From: Thermoplasmata archaeon | GTDB taxonomy: Archaea > Thermoplasmatota > Thermoplasmata > Thermoplasmatales > Thermoplasmataceae | Direction of reading: 5' to 3' | Assembly: GCA_021797735.1 (NCBI GenBank) | Contig: JAJZZE010000024.1 | Location: 1-64,000 of the forward strand | Length of the DNA stretch: 64,000 bases | Part shown: positions 45,797 through 54,730 of the stretch, in pieces | How the letters are laid out: each line of letters starts with the position of its first letter | Position numbering within the stretch: the stretch's first letter is position 1 | Position numbers and translations under genes: made by a program | Notes under the pieces: model-generated | The model's input: the letters and a program-made list of their open reading frames with translations, nothing else | Told to the model about the DNA's origin: nothing | Database searches by the model: none

Positions 45797-46375
45797 TCAG
45801 GAAAATAACGGGTCGAGTTCTGTATCGCTTTTTATTATATGCTTGCCGTATATTCCTTTCCTTATATTCTCGTTATCTATTTCTTCAGCTTCTTTCCAGA
45901 ATTTATCAGAATTAACTTTACTGTAAAACCACGCATAGCCATTAAGATCTATTGATTCATTAAAATTCTTTGCTTCTATGTATGGTTCAGTATTATCCGC
46001 AAGTTTTTCAAGGGCCTTCCCATTTTTATTTATATATGGCTTTATGAGATTATCTATAATATTTGCTATTTCCTGGTTTATTTTAAAATCTTTCTGAATA
46101 AGTTCTGACTCTTCTGCAGTATTATAATTACCTTCTTCTTTTATTATAATAGTTTCTTCCAGATCCTCGATATTTTTTGTATCTTCAGAATACGGACCGT
46201 AATAATAACGTTTAAATGATAGATCGGATAATCTTTTGCCATATTTTTTAATATACTCATATTCAGCAAAATAAGCAAGTTTCTGTAATTTCTTCTGTTG
46301 TAATGGACCATATTTGCTGAGCAAATATTTAACAAGAGAGTCTCCATTTATTTTTACCATAAAAAGCAATCTCAT
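45797..46375 (-). CDS. Panacea-domain (DUF4065/SocA-like) antitoxin
   Basis: A 192-residue protein. Residues ~6-100 match the Panacea domain: SLVKYLLSKYGPLQQKKLQKLAYFAEY followed by FKRYYYGPYSEDTKNIEDL, the hallmark LQKLxYxA ... xxxYGPY pattern. Panacea proteins are antitoxins of many toxin types. Here the next gene on the same strand, 5 bases on, is a RelE-like toxin gene broken by a nonsense codon, so this is a toxin-antitoxin operon whose toxin is dead or altered. TATA-like GATATAAAAAG lies about 25-30 bp upstream of the ATG at 46375; an inner Met (46360, MVKINGD) is an alternative start. Confidence 0.78.
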   Translation of the reverse strand: MRLLFMVKINGDSLVKYLLSKYGPLQQKKLQKLAYFAEYEYIKKYGKRLSDLSFKRYYYGPYSEDTKNIEDLEETIIIKEEGNYNTAEESELIQKDFKINQEIANIIDNLIKPYINKNGKALEKLADNTEPYIEAKNFNESIDLNGYAWFYSKVNSDKFWKEAEEIDNENIRKGIYGKHIIKSDTELDPLFS

Positions 46376-46527
46376 TTATTATATAAAAACTTTTTATATC
46401 ATAATTGTAATATAATATATAAATTATATAATGTTATTTTTATATTATAAAAGGTGGATTGATAGTATATAAAGAGTAAGAATAATTATCCATTCTTACG
46501 GTATATACATTAAACCTTTGTAGGAAT

Positions 46528-46611
46528 GCGGAGGGTCGGATTTGAACCGGCGAACCCCTGTGGGAATAGATTTTGAGTCTATCACCTTTAACCTGACTCG
46601 GTAACCTCCGC
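46528..46611 (-). tRNA. tRNA-Leu (anticodon CAA)
   Basis: An 84-base class II tRNA on the minus strand. The acceptor stem is GCGGAGG/CCTCCGC. The anticodon arm reads ATAGA-CTCAAAA-TCTAT, giving anticodon CAA (codon UUG). A long variable arm (CCCACAGGGG) follows, and the T-loop is TTCAAAT with one C-A mismatch in the T stem. No intron and no encoded CCA. Confidence 0.9.
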
Positions 46612-46708
46612 TTTATAAATTATGCAATATATTTTAATTTAAATGCTTTATTGCATTTACTAATATTGCATTATGATATATAATTATTATTTTGTACATT
46701 CTTAGTAA

Positions 46709-46954
46709 ATGAATAAAAATTTATTGTACCATATAATTACTGTATTTGTGGAAATAAATATTGAAATAGATGAGGAAGATTGTTACAGCTTATATAATTC
46801 TATTATTGCAGACAACGATGAAAATATTTCAATGGAATGCGATAACAATAAATTAAAAATAGATATAAAAAATGCAAAAATTATTTCAATCTATAATTTA
46901 ATAGATGATATTTTAAGGGATTATGAAACATTTAAAAAAATAAAAGGATTATAG
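46709..46954 (+). CDS. KEOPS complex subunit Pcc1
   Basis: An 81-residue protein with the Pcc1 fold pattern: a beta-strand with EINIEIDEEDCYSLYNSI, a central DNDENISMECDNNKLKIDI sheet and a C-terminal helix IYNLIDDILRDYE. Pcc1 is the dimerisation subunit of KEOPS, which makes the t6A modification of ANN-decoding tRNAs together with Kae1. It is convergent with TFB (2 bases apart). The length is normal for an archaeal Pcc1. The match is by pattern, with no diagnostic catalytic residue to check. Confidence 0.75.
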   Translation: MNKNLLYHIITVFVEINIEIDEEDCYSLYNSIIADNDENISMECDNNKLKIDIKNAKIISIYNLIDDILRDYETFKKIKGL

Positions 46955-46956
46955 TT

Positions 46957-47892
46957 TTATTCTTCTATTGTAAGGTTTAATTTTTCTGTCAGTTCCTTGT
47001 ACCTGTTTCTTATTGTTACCTCGGTTACTCCCGCCACTTCTGCTATTGCTCTCTGTGTTCTTCTTTCTCCTGTAATTAATGATGCAATATATATAGCTGC
47101 GGCTGCAACCCCTGTTGGCCCTTTTCCTGATGTTAAATCATTATCAACAGCCATTTTTAATATTTCTTCTGCTCTCTTTCTTGCCTCCATTGATAGCCTT
47201 AGCTTGGAGCAGAACCTGTTGACATAGTCATCGGGTTTTGATGGTAATATGTTTAATTTCAGGTATCTTGCCATTATTCTGTATGTTCTTCCTATTTCCT
47301 TTTTCTTTACCCTTGTTACTGATGCAATTTCATCCAGTGTCCTTGGAACATTGGTTATTCTGCATGCGGCATATATTGATCCTGCAACAACACCTTCTAT
47401 TGATCTTCCCCTTATCATATTCTGTTTAACTGCTTTTCTATATATTACTGCGGATGTTTCCCTTACATCATTGGGTATGCTTAAATTGGATGCCATTCTT
47501 TCAAGTTCCTGCAAAGCCTGTGATAGATTTCTTTCTGCAGCGTTTGATACCTTAATTCTCTTCTGCCACTTTCTCAATCTGTACAGCTGTGCCCTATTTC
47601 TTGTAGGAATAGATTTGCCATATGAATCTTTGTTCTTCCACGATATATCTGTGGACAATCCCTTATCATGGATTGTATATGTCATTGGAGAACCTGTTCT
47701 GGCCCTGCTTTCACTCTGTTCAGAATCAAATGCCCTCCATTCCGGGCCTTCATCGATGTAGCTGTCATCAATGACCAAACCACAGTTAGAGCATACCAGT
47801 TCCCCACGTTCGTAATCTCTTACTAACTGTGAAGAACCGCATTCCGGGCATTTATCTATTTCATAAATATTTTTTTTCTTTTCTTCTGCCAT
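46957..47892 (-). CDS. tfb: Transcription initiation factor IIB (TFB), paralogue 1
   Basis: About 311 residues. An N-terminal zinc ribbon ([24 protein letters not shown]) is followed by the B-reader region (GPEWRAFD) and two cyclin-like repeats ([21 protein letters not shown] and [22 protein letters not shown]). The C-terminal helix-turn-helix ([14 protein letters not shown]) binds the BRE. It recruits RNA polymerase to TBP-TATA promoters. The start is at the MAEEKK Met (47892); three codons upstream is another Met (47901). It follows gar1 by 10 bases, a common archaeal arrangement. Confidence 0.95.
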   Translation of the reverse strand: MAEEKKKNIYEIDKCPECGSSQLVRDYERGELVCSNCGLVIDDSYIDEGPEWRAFDSEQSESRARTGSPMTYTIHDKGLSTDISWKNKDSYGKSIPTRNRAQLYRLRKWQKRIKVSNAAERNLSQALQELERMASNLSIPNDVRETSAVIYRKAVKQNMIRGRSIEGVVAGSIYAACRITNVPRTLDEIASVTRVKKKEIGRTYRIMARYLKLNILPSKPDDYVNRFCSKLRLSMEARKRAEEILKMAVDNDLTSGKGPTGVAAAAIYIASLITGERRTQRAIAEVAGVTEVTIRNRYKELTEKLNLTIEE

Positions 47893-47902
47893 TTTAATCA
47901 CC

Positions 47903-48115
47903 TTAACATTTTACATATATTTTGTTTATATCCATATCTTTTTTAGCAAGATATGCAAGAGCATATGGATGAGATACGGGACCTAATACTCTGGTAATTT
48001 TACCTATGCTGTTGTCGTTTTCATCGTAAATTTTATTGTGTATTCCAATGCAATTATTTATGTTTATTAGTATTTCATTGTTCATTATGTGTATTATACT
48101 GCACTCGTATTTCAT
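47903..48115 (-). CDS. H/ACA ribonucleoprotein subunit Gar1
   Basis: A 70-residue beta-barrel protein. The segment [21 protein letters not shown] is the conserved Gar1 core. Gar1 assists the Cbf5-Nop10-L7Ae particle in RNA-guided pseudouridylation. It lies 10 bases upstream of the tfb gene on the same strand, a classical archaeal gene pair. The ATG at 48115 gives the full barrel; an internal Met at 48085 would remove the first strand. Confidence 0.85.
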   Translation of the reverse strand: MKYECSIIHIMNNEILININNCIGIHNKIYDENDNSIGKITRVLGPVSHPYALAYLAKKDMDINKIYVKC

Positions 48116-48329
48116 ATATTTACTATATGTAATATCTATATTTAAAGCTTTCGTAATATTATTAAAAATATGTGTTATGTTATTAAAATATTCGTGTATA
48201 AAAGTGTGTAGTCAATGTTTTACTTAATTATCATACTGTTTATTACTAAATTTTTCTCATAAATTTGTTTCGTAATATATAATAATATTTTAATACATAA
48301 TGTAATGTCTATATTAACTTGGTGGTTTA
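48116..48329. promoter_or_regulatory. Divergent promoter region between gar1-tfb and the second tfb gene
   Basis: A 214-bp very AT-rich region holding both promoters. TATA-like runs stand near both ends (TAAATATAG on the minus strand at ~48135-48143 and AATATTTTAATAC at ~48286-48298). The two basal-factor genes are therefore back to back, and cross-regulation is possible. Confidence 0.5.
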
Positions 48330-49247
48330 ATGGAGACGGATGATGTAAAAAAATGTTCTGAATGTGGATCAGCACATCTTATAAAGGATTATGAAAGGGG
48401 TGAACTTATATGTTATGATTGTGGTATGGTTATAGAAGACGCTATTATTGACCAGGGGCCTGAATGGAGGTCCTTTGACCAGGAACAGAATGAGAATAGA
48501 GCCAGAACAGGGTCACCCATGAGTTTTTTAAGCCATGATAAGGGTCTGGCAACGGAAATCTCCTGGTCAAATAAGGATTATTACGGTAAAAGAATACCGC
48601 ACAAAAACAGGGCACAGATATACAGGGTAAGAAAATGGCATCAGCGAATAAGGGTAAGCAATGCGGCTGAGAGGAATCTGTCCCTGGCATTGCAATTATT
48701 AAATGAGGACGGTGCAAAATTAGGTATTCCAAAAGATATAAAGGAAAACGCAGCCCTTATATACAGGAAAGCTGTGGAAAGAAACCTTATAAGAGGAAGA
48801 AGCATAGAAAGCATCGTATGTGCATCAATATATGCTGCATGCAGGATGATAAATATACCCAGAACACTGGAGGAAATATCGAGAATTGCTGATGTTAATA
48901 AAAAGAAGGTTGGAAAAGCATACAGACATTTAGCGAAGGAACTGGCATTAAATTTAAAGCCAACAACACCATATTCATATATTTCACAGTTTTGCAATAA
49001 ACTTGATCTGGACAAAAATGTAATAATAGATAGTGAAAATATTATCAGAATGGCAAGCGAAACTGGTATATCTACCGGTAAAGGACCCACGGGCATTGCG
49101 GCAGCGGCTATTTATATTGCGGCCATTAAAAATGGAAAAACAAGGACACAGAAGAGTATTGCAAAGGTTTCAGGTGTAACTGAGGTAACAATAAGAAATA
49201 GATACAAGGATATGAGTAGGGCACTGGGTTTAGATGACACAAAGTGA
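48330..49247 (+). CDS. tfb: Transcription initiation factor IIB (TFB), paralogue 2
   Basis: A 305-residue TFB with an intact zinc ribbon (CSECGSAHLIKDYERGELICYDCG), reader (GPEWRSFDQEQNENRARTGSP), two cyclin folds and the C-terminal [14 protein letters not shown] helix. It is close to TFB1 along its length but differs in the second cyclin repeat (KLDLDKNVIIDSENIIRMASE) and lacks the N-terminal Glu/Lys stretch. Two TFBs allow alternative promoter selection or stress responses. Divergent from gar1-tfb. Confidence 0.95.
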   Translation: METDDVKKCSECGSAHLIKDYERGELICYDCGMVIEDAIIDQGPEWRSFDQEQNENRARTGSPMSFLSHDKGLATEISWSNKDYYGKRIPHKNRAQIYRVRKWHQRIRVSNAAERNLSLALQLLNEDGAKLGIPKDIKENAALIYRKAVERNLIRGRSIESIVCASIYAACRMINIPRTLEEISRIADVNKKKVGKAYRHLAKELALNLKPTTPYSYISQFCNKLDLDKNVIIDSENIIRMASETGISTGKGPTGIAAAAIYIAAIKNGKTRTQKSIAKVSGVTEVTIRNRYKDMSRALGLDDTK

Positions 49248-49289
49248 ATAGTATATATTCATATTTTAATGCATTATTATAACGGGCAT

Positions 49290-50024
49290 TCAAATTTTTG
49301 TTGTTTTTACTGCGATGTTTATAAAGGCAGTATGCCCTATAATATTATTATCCGGTCTTGTTGCATTTTCCCTTACTATAATATTTCTCTTAACTAATTC
49401 AACGGTTTCAATAACAAAAAATTTATGTTTCTTAAGTTCAGTAACATTTTTTTCAGTTTGATTATAGTTAGGCGAATATAAAATTATATAACCTCCGGGT
49501 TTTATGTTATTTTTAATATTTGAAATAGCATTCCATGGATCTGGCATATCTAATATTACCGCATCATAAACATCATTGCTCCTATAATTTTTAATATCAT
49601 CATTTATTAGATTCCAGTTATCTACATCTATAAATCTTGAAACGTTCTTTTTAGCATTTTCAATGTTTTTTTCATTTATATCTATACCTGTTAATTTCCC
49701 ACTTTTCCCTATAGATTTTAATATGGAATAGCTTAAATTTCCTATCCCAACACCGGATTCAAGAATGTTTTTACCATAATTTATTGATGCAGAATATAGT
49801 ATATACGATATATCCAGGGGCAGTATTGTCTGTGTATACCTTCCGGTTACCTCATTATAAAATAATGGGTCGCAGTTTAAAACCACATATTCCTTACCAC
49901 CTATTTTTATTGAATCTCCCGGGTCATATACATAATTCCCCGGTAAGGTTATCTTTTCTCCCCTTATATACGCAATGCTGCCGTCCAGTATACCAGTGTA
50001 CTCCCCGGATTTTAAAAGAAACAT
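49290..50024 (-). CDS. trmI: tRNA (adenine-N1)-methyltransferase TrmI
   Basis: A 244-residue class I SAM-dependent methyltransferase. An N-terminal small beta domain (1-75) is followed by the SAM-binding ILESGVGIGNLSYSI, the acidic GIDINEKNIENAKKN, and the LDMPDPWNAI catalytic motif, all typical of the TrmI/Trm61 family. It makes m1A at position 58 (in archaea also 57) in the T-loop of tRNAs. The ATG at 50024 is used. It lies 24 bases downstream of guaA subunit A on the same strand. Confidence 0.88.
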   Translation of the reverse strand: MFLLKSGEYTGILDGSIAYIRGEKITLPGNYVYDPGDSIKIGGKEYVVLNCDPLFYNEVTGRYTQTILPLDISYILYSASINYGKNILESGVGIGNLSYSILKSIGKSGKLTGIDINEKNIENAKKNVSRFIDVDNWNLINDDIKNYRSNDVYDAVILDMPDPWNAISNIKNNIKPGGYIILYSPNYNQTEKNVTELKKHKFFVIETVELVKRNIIVRENATRPDNNIIGHTAFINIAVKTTKI

Positions 50025-50048
50025 ATGGTTAAATGCAACAGTATAATT

Positions 50049-50615
50049 TTATTTTTTGCATACATCTATAAAATTTTTGAATAATTCTGTTCCATACTCT
50101 GTGTTATTCACTTCAGGATGAAATTGAACGCCGAAAATATCCCTGTTTTTATGATAGAACGCCTGGATTTTGCATGTATCAGAGGATGCACATATTATAT
50201 AATCATCAGATATGCTCTTTATCTCATCATTATGATTTTCCCATGCATTTATTTTTCCTGGTAAATTATAAAAAATTGATTCATTTTTACTGAAAGTTAT
50301 CTCCTTTTTTCCGTATTCGGAATGTATTGCCTTTCCAACAGTGCCACCAGAGTTCAGGGCTATAAACTGTGCACCGACGCATATGCCAAATACAGGGTAT
50401 TCGTGGGTTTCTATATACTGCTTTATATTACCTAATCTGTTTAATTCCTTATCTATGCTTGCAGGCCCACCGGATAAAACTATACCGTCCAGGTCATTTA
50501 ATTTATCATTATCGACATTATTCGGTAATATTTCGGATTCCACATCAAAGGATTTTAAAACCTTCCATTCCCTGTGTGTCCATTGACCACCGTTATCAAT
50601 AACATCAATTTTCAT
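50049..50615 (-). CDS. guaAA: GMP synthase glutamine amidotransferase subunit
   Basis: A 188-residue class I glutamine amidotransferase. The features are DNGGQWTHREWKVLKS, SGGPASI, the nucleophile elbow FGICVGAQFIALNSGG (Cys) and the His/Glu of FGVQFHPEVNNT. Archaeal GMP synthase is split into this subunit and a separate ATP-pyrophosphatase subunit; no guaAB is in the window. It supplies ammonia for converting XMP to GMP. Divergent promoter with rps8e. Confidence 0.9.
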   Translation of the reverse strand: MKIDVIDNGGQWTHREWKVLKSFDVESEILPNNVDNDKLNDLDGIVLSGGPASIDKELNRLGNIKQYIETHEYPVFGICVGAQFIALNSGGTVGKAIHSEYGKKEITFSKNESIFYNLPGKINAWENHNDEIKSISDDYIICASSDTCKIQAFYHKNRDIFGVQFHPEVNNTEYGTELFKNFIDVCKK

Positions 50616-50695
50616 TTATGCATTATTGTAATTATATATATAAATAATGTTTATTAAATAAAAGCTTATATAATTTTAATAAATACAGGGAGAAT

Positions 50696-51076
50696 ATGAC
50701 GATATATCAGGGTAAAAGTACAAAGAAGTTTACAGGTGGCAAATTAAGAAGAAATCATTCGAAGAGAAGATATGAACTCGGTAGGGAACCATCATTAACA
50801 AGGGTCGGTGATACCGAAAGAAGATCATTAAGAACAATGGGGGGAAATAGAAAATTAATATTATTAAAGGAACTGTATGCAAATGTATATAACCCAGAGG
50901 ATAAAACAACAAAAAAATTAAAGATTTTAACAGTTAAGGAAAATCAGGCAGATCCGCATTACGTCCAGAGAAATATAATGAATAGGGGAACAATAATATC
51001 AACAGAATTGGGCAATGCAAAGATAACCTCAAGGCCAGGCCAGGATGGAATCGTTAACGCAGTAATAGTAAAATGA
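50696..51076 (+). CDS. rps8e: 30S ribosomal protein S8e
   Basis: A 126-residue basic protein: YQGKSTKKFTGGKLRRNHSKRRYELG is the archaeal/eukaryal S8e start, and it ends RPGQDGIVNAVIVK. It is a component of the small ribosomal subunit. A TATA-like TTATATAATTTTAATAA is about 22-30 bp upstream, with GGGAGAAT close to the ATG. The stop overlaps the srp19 start by four bases. Confidence 0.95.
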   Translation: MTIYQGKSTKKFTGGKLRRNHSKRRYELGREPSLTRVGDTERRSLRTMGGNRKLILLKELYANVYNPEDKTTKKLKILTVKENQADPHYVQRNIMNRGTIISTELGNAKITSRPGQDGIVNAVIVK

Positions 51077-51321
51077 TAACATTATATTCGCAGTATTTTA
51101 ATAAGGATATTTCCAGAAGGCTCGGCAGAAGGATAAGCAAAAGCAAAGCAGAAAAGTACAGTAATGATAAACTGTTATCGATTTTAAAGGAACTGAGTTT
51201 TAATTATGAAGTTAGGGACTGCAGGTATCCAAGATTGCCATACGCGGAATCAAAAATGTTTGTTATTGACGGAAATGTAAAGAAATCAACATTACTGAAA
51301 ATAATAGAAAAACGGTTATAA
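51073..51321 (+). CDS. srp19: Signal recognition particle subunit SRP19
   Basis: An 82-residue protein whose YSQYFNKDISRRLGRRISKSKA, then DCRYPRLPYAESKMFVID, matches SRP19. It binds 7S RNA and helps assemble SRP54 onto it, for co-translational targeting. It overlaps rps8e (ATGA), so the two are co-translated. The 7S RNA itself was not seen in the window. Convergent with priL, 1 base apart. Confidence 0.93.
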   Translation: MITLYSQYFNKDISRRLGRRISKSKAEKYSNDKLLSILKELSFNYEVRDCRYPRLPYAESKMFVIDGNVKKSTLLKIIEKRL

Positions 51322-51322
51322 T

Positions 51323-52339
51323 TTACTTTTTCCTTGAATTTATCTTGTCCTTAGCCTTTATCTCATAATACTGTAAGGGATGCTTTATATGTGGGCATAA
51401 TGCATCATCTCCCATATAACAGAGATGGTTAGATTTTAATGTAGCACATTTTGGTGGGGAATATTCCGTTCCGGAAATGCTTCCTGTTAAATGGCCGATC
51501 TGATATGATGCACTGGATTCATCAAAATCTGCAGTTCTGCTAAATATTTTGACTATATGTTCATTATCCATACCAATATGATGTAGAAATGTGGCAAGTG
51601 TAAGTCTTGCCATATGAGAGGGGTTGCCACCATCATTTATTTCATTGATGTATTCCTTAATACAGGGTGGAAATATTGAAGAATCTATCTCACCTAAATT
51701 CATGGTTTTTTTCCTGTTTATTTCAATAAATTCCTTTTTTAATTCATCCAGTTTATCATAGAACCCCTCAAAAATATCCTTTGAATCACTATAATCCATC
51801 TTATCATAAATATCATGCATTTTTACAGCAAAATACTCCCTCAAAATGTGTGCTGCTTGCCTTAAATCAATATATACATAGCCGTTGTCGAGCATCTGAT
51901 ATACCAGCCTGTATTTATTTCCGGACAGCTTTTTATTATACCTTATAAAAATATTAAAGGGTATTTTAAATAAATATTTATTTCCGACAGTTTCAATACT
52001 TGCATCTCCTATTCCAAAGGTACTGAAGTACTCAATTACATTATCATAATTTTCCAATAACATCTCTGCTATTCTATTCCCGAATACATCCCTCTGATCT
52101 GTTATAAACCTGTTAATTAAAGGTTTTTCATTTATATATTTTATAATCCAGAGTGTAATGGCAAATGTTTCCCTATCCAGGGTTGCATTGTATTTTTTAT
52201 TATCCGAGTACTTTTTTATCAGATTGTCTATATAATCAAAGGCATCCCGTCTATGTTTTCCATTTTTAACCAGAATGTCCTTTATTTTATTTTTATCCAG
52301 AATCAGATTAAAATTAACAAAAAAATTTGATGTTATCAT
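51323..52339 (-). CDS. priL: DNA primase large subunit PriL
   Basis: A 338-residue protein with the helical N-terminal region and a C-terminal [4Fe-4S] domain with the four cysteines in FPPCIKEYI, PPKCATL, HLCYMG and ALCPHIKHPLQYY. The RLTLATFLHHIG stretch is typical. PriL regulates the catalytic PriS subunit and binds primer initiation nucleotides. The start overlaps the upstream M24 peptidase gene by four bases. priS is not in the window. Confidence 0.9.
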   Translation of the reverse strand: MITSNFFVNFNLILDKNKIKDILVKNGKHRRDAFDYIDNLIKKYSDNKKYNATLDRETFAITLWIIKYINEKPLINRFITDQRDVFGNRIAEMLLENYDNVIEYFSTFGIGDASIETVGNKYLFKIPFNIFIRYNKKLSGNKYRLVYQMLDNGYVYIDLRQAAHILREYFAVKMHDIYDKMDYSDSKDIFEGFYDKLDELKKEFIEINRKKTMNLGEIDSSIFPPCIKEYINEINDGGNPSHMARLTLATFLHHIGMDNEHIVKIFSRTADFDESSASYQIGHLTGSISGTEYSPPKCATLKSNHLCYMGDDALCPHIKHPLQYYEIKAKDKINSRKK

Positions 52340-53412
52340 AATTCTATTAAATCCTTTGGTGCGTTCGTTATCTGCTCGTAACCATCCTTTTTAACAACAA
52401 CATCATCTTCTATCCTGACACCACCGAAATTGGTTACATATATTCCCGGCTCATCTGTGACAACCATGCTGTTTTTAAGTATGAAATAATATGTTGGTGA
52501 TAATGCCGGATGATCATGGACATCCAGACCTACTCCATGGCCAAGGCTGTGTATAAATCTACCCTTATACTTTGTAGAGTCTATTATATCCCTTGCTATT
52601 TTATCTATATCCCTCCCGTTGACTCCTGCTTTAATTGCTATCATACTGTCATGCTGTGCTTTTTTTACAGTTTCATATATTTCCTTCTGTTCATCGTTTG
52701 CCCTGCCGAATACAAACGTCCTTGTTATATCAGAGCAGTATCTGTTGTATAATGCACCGTAATCTATAAGGACAAAATCATTCTTTTTTAGTTTTGCTCT
52801 TCCAGGTGAATAATGTGGCATAGCCGAATTTTTGCCGAATGCAACAATTGTACTGAATGATTCCCCGGAAGCACCATTCTTCATCATTGCATATACAACA
52901 TTTGCTGCAAGTTCACTTTCAGTCATACCCTCGTGAACTGTCTCTGTAAAATCCTCAAATGAATCACTGGCTATCTTTGCCGCCTCCCTTATATTTTTTA
53001 ACTCATCATTTTCTTTCAGTATTCTTGATTCTAATATCGACTGTGATACATCTATAAACTCCTTATCCGGAATTATTTTCAGTATACCCTTATACATACC
53101 CAGTGTTACTGCCGAATAATTTAATCCGATGTTTATATCATTTTCAAATAGTTTTTTCAGTATATTACTTTTTTCTGATGCTGTTTTGAATGTTATAACA
53201 TCAAGGCCTGTTTCCTTTGCCGCCTCCTCTTCAAGCTCTGACGTGATAATTTTTATTTCATCGGGTTTAACATATAATGCCGAACCTTCAAATATACCGG
53301 ATTTCGCACCTGTAAGGTAAAAAAATGTTTTATCGCACTGGTTCTCTCCGCCGTTCATTATCAGCATTGAATCGACGTCCCTGATATAATCAAAAATTCT
53401 TTTCTCTTTCAT
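52336..53412 (-). CDS. Xaa-Pro dipeptidase/aminopeptidase (M24)
   Basis: A 358-residue pita-bread metallopeptidase. An N-terminal creatinase-like domain (to ~125) is followed by the catalytic domain with metal ligands Asp in LIDYGALYNRYCSDITR, His in HSLGHGVGLDVHDHP, and two Glu in VVTDEPGIYV and GGVRIEDDVVV. It cleaves X-Pro bonds in small peptides. It overlaps priL by four bases, a frequently seen archaeal neighbourhood. Likely complements the tricorn-factor aminopeptidase in peptide breakdown. Confidence 0.92.
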   Translation of the reverse strand: MKEKRIFDYIRDVDSMLIMNGGENQCDKTFFYLTGAKSGIFEGSALYVKPDEIKIITSELEEEAAKETGLDVITFKTASEKSNILKKLFENDINIGLNYSAVTLGMYKGILKIIPDKEFIDVSQSILESRILKENDELKNIREAAKIASDSFEDFTETVHEGMTESELAANVVYAMMKNGASGESFSTIVAFGKNSAMPHYSPGRAKLKKNDFVLIDYGALYNRYCSDITRTFVFGRANDEQKEIYETVKKAQHDSMIAIKAGVNGRDIDKIARDIIDSTKYKGRFIHSLGHGVGLDVHDHPALSPTYYFILKNSMVVTDEPGIYVTNFGGVRIEDDVVVKKDGYEQITNAPKDLIEL

Positions 53413-53491
53413 TATTGACGATTTTAATAATGAATATAATTATTTCTATAATATTTAGAAATATATTTTAATATCAAAAGTATAAAGTATT

Positions 53492-54730
53492 ATGATGGAT
53501 ATTGTTTTTTCAGGAAAATTTTATTATAATGGGGAATTCCAGGATCTGGATATAGGTGTGTCGGATGGTATTATCACGGATATAAAAAAACATATAAATT
53601 TTAAAAGAAAAAGATTAAAAAACGCCGTGATACCTGCGGGAACTGACACACATGTGCATTTTCGTGACCCGGGAGAAACGTATAAGGAGGATTTTAGAAC
53701 CGGAACAGTATCCGCAATTTTTGGTGGAACAACAACGGTATTTGATATGCCAAATAATAAAATAAAAATTGACAATTATACAGCTTACAGTGATAAACTG
53801 GAAATAGTGAGAAGAAAAGCATACTGTGATTTCGGTTTATATTCAATGTTTAATGGCAATAATTCCAGTATAATAAGTAAGGATTCATCTGGAATAAAAA
53901 TATATCTTGGGGATACAACAAACGTTGATAATATTAACAGTTTTAGTATAAATGAAATAGAAAATGTTAATAATATGAATATACCTGTTTTTTTCCATGC
54001 AGAGGACAAAAACTGCCTTGATAAGAATTACAAAAAAGCACGTAATTTAAGGGAGTATAATCAGAGTAGGCCAATGGCATGTGAGGACATTGCCGTTAAT
54101 ACTGCAAATAGCATGAAGTTTAAAAAGGGTGTTATTACACATATGACCCATTATATGAATACGGATTATATAAAGGAGGTAGCACCACACCATTTATTAT
54201 TAAACGATGAAATGCCGTTAAAATCATACGGAAAGGTTAATCCACCATTGAGGGATTCAGAAACGCAGAAAAATCTGTTAGGCGATTATATAAATAACAG
54301 GTTCAATATTGTTTCATCAGACCATGCAGCACATTCACAGAATGAAAGGGAAGAGTTTGAATACTCAAAATCCGGTATAATCGGTGTTGAGACAAGAATA
54401 CCATTATTACTGGCACTGGTACAAAAGAAAATTATAAACTTCGAAACACTTTATAATACGTGCATATACAATCCCGATAAATTATTTAATCTGAAAAAGG
54501 GAGAGATAAAAATAGGGAACTATGCGGACTTCATGACGGTAGACTTTTCAAAAATGGAGAGATTAAATGATTATACACTGCATTCAAAAAATCCTGCATC
54601 ACCATTTAACGGCTTTGATGTAATATTTCCACAGGATGTTATAATACGCGGCAACACGGTAATAGATAATCGTGAATTAATAGAGGATAGAATTGGGAAA
54701 CATGTAAATGATTTGAAAAAATTACAATAA
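53492..54730 (+). CDS. pyrC: Dihydroorotase
   Basis: A 412-residue amidohydrolase with HVHFRDPGETYKEDFRTG (the metal-binding HxH), the lysine region GIKIYLGDTTN (carboxylated Lys), FFHAEDKN, ITHMTHY and SSDHAAHS (catalytic Asp). It forms dihydroorotate from carbamoyl aspartate for pyrimidine synthesis. The second codon is also ATG, so the start may be one codon later. TATA-like AATATATTTTAATATC precedes the ATG by 25-35 bp. It is divergent from the M24 peptidase gene. Confidence 0.92.
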   Translation: MMDIVFSGKFYYNGEFQDLDIGVSDGIITDIKKHINFKRKRLKNAVIPAGTDTHVHFRDPGETYKEDFRTGTVSAIFGGTTTVFDMPNNKIKIDNYTAYSDKLEIVRRKAYCDFGLYSMFNGNNSSIISKDSSGIKIYLGDTTNVDNINSFSINEIENVNNMNIPVFFHAEDKNCLDKNYKKARNLREYNQSRPMACEDIAVNTANSMKFKKGVITHMTHYMNTDYIKEVAPHHLLLNDEMPLKSYGKVNPPLRDSETQKNLLGDYINNRFNIVSSDHAAHSQNEREEFEYSKSGIIGVETRIPLLLALVQKKIINFETLYNTCIYNPDKLFNLKKGEIKIGNYADFMTVDFSKMERLNDYTLHSKNPASPFNGFDVIFPQDVIIRGNTVIDNRELIEDRIGKHVNDLKKLQ

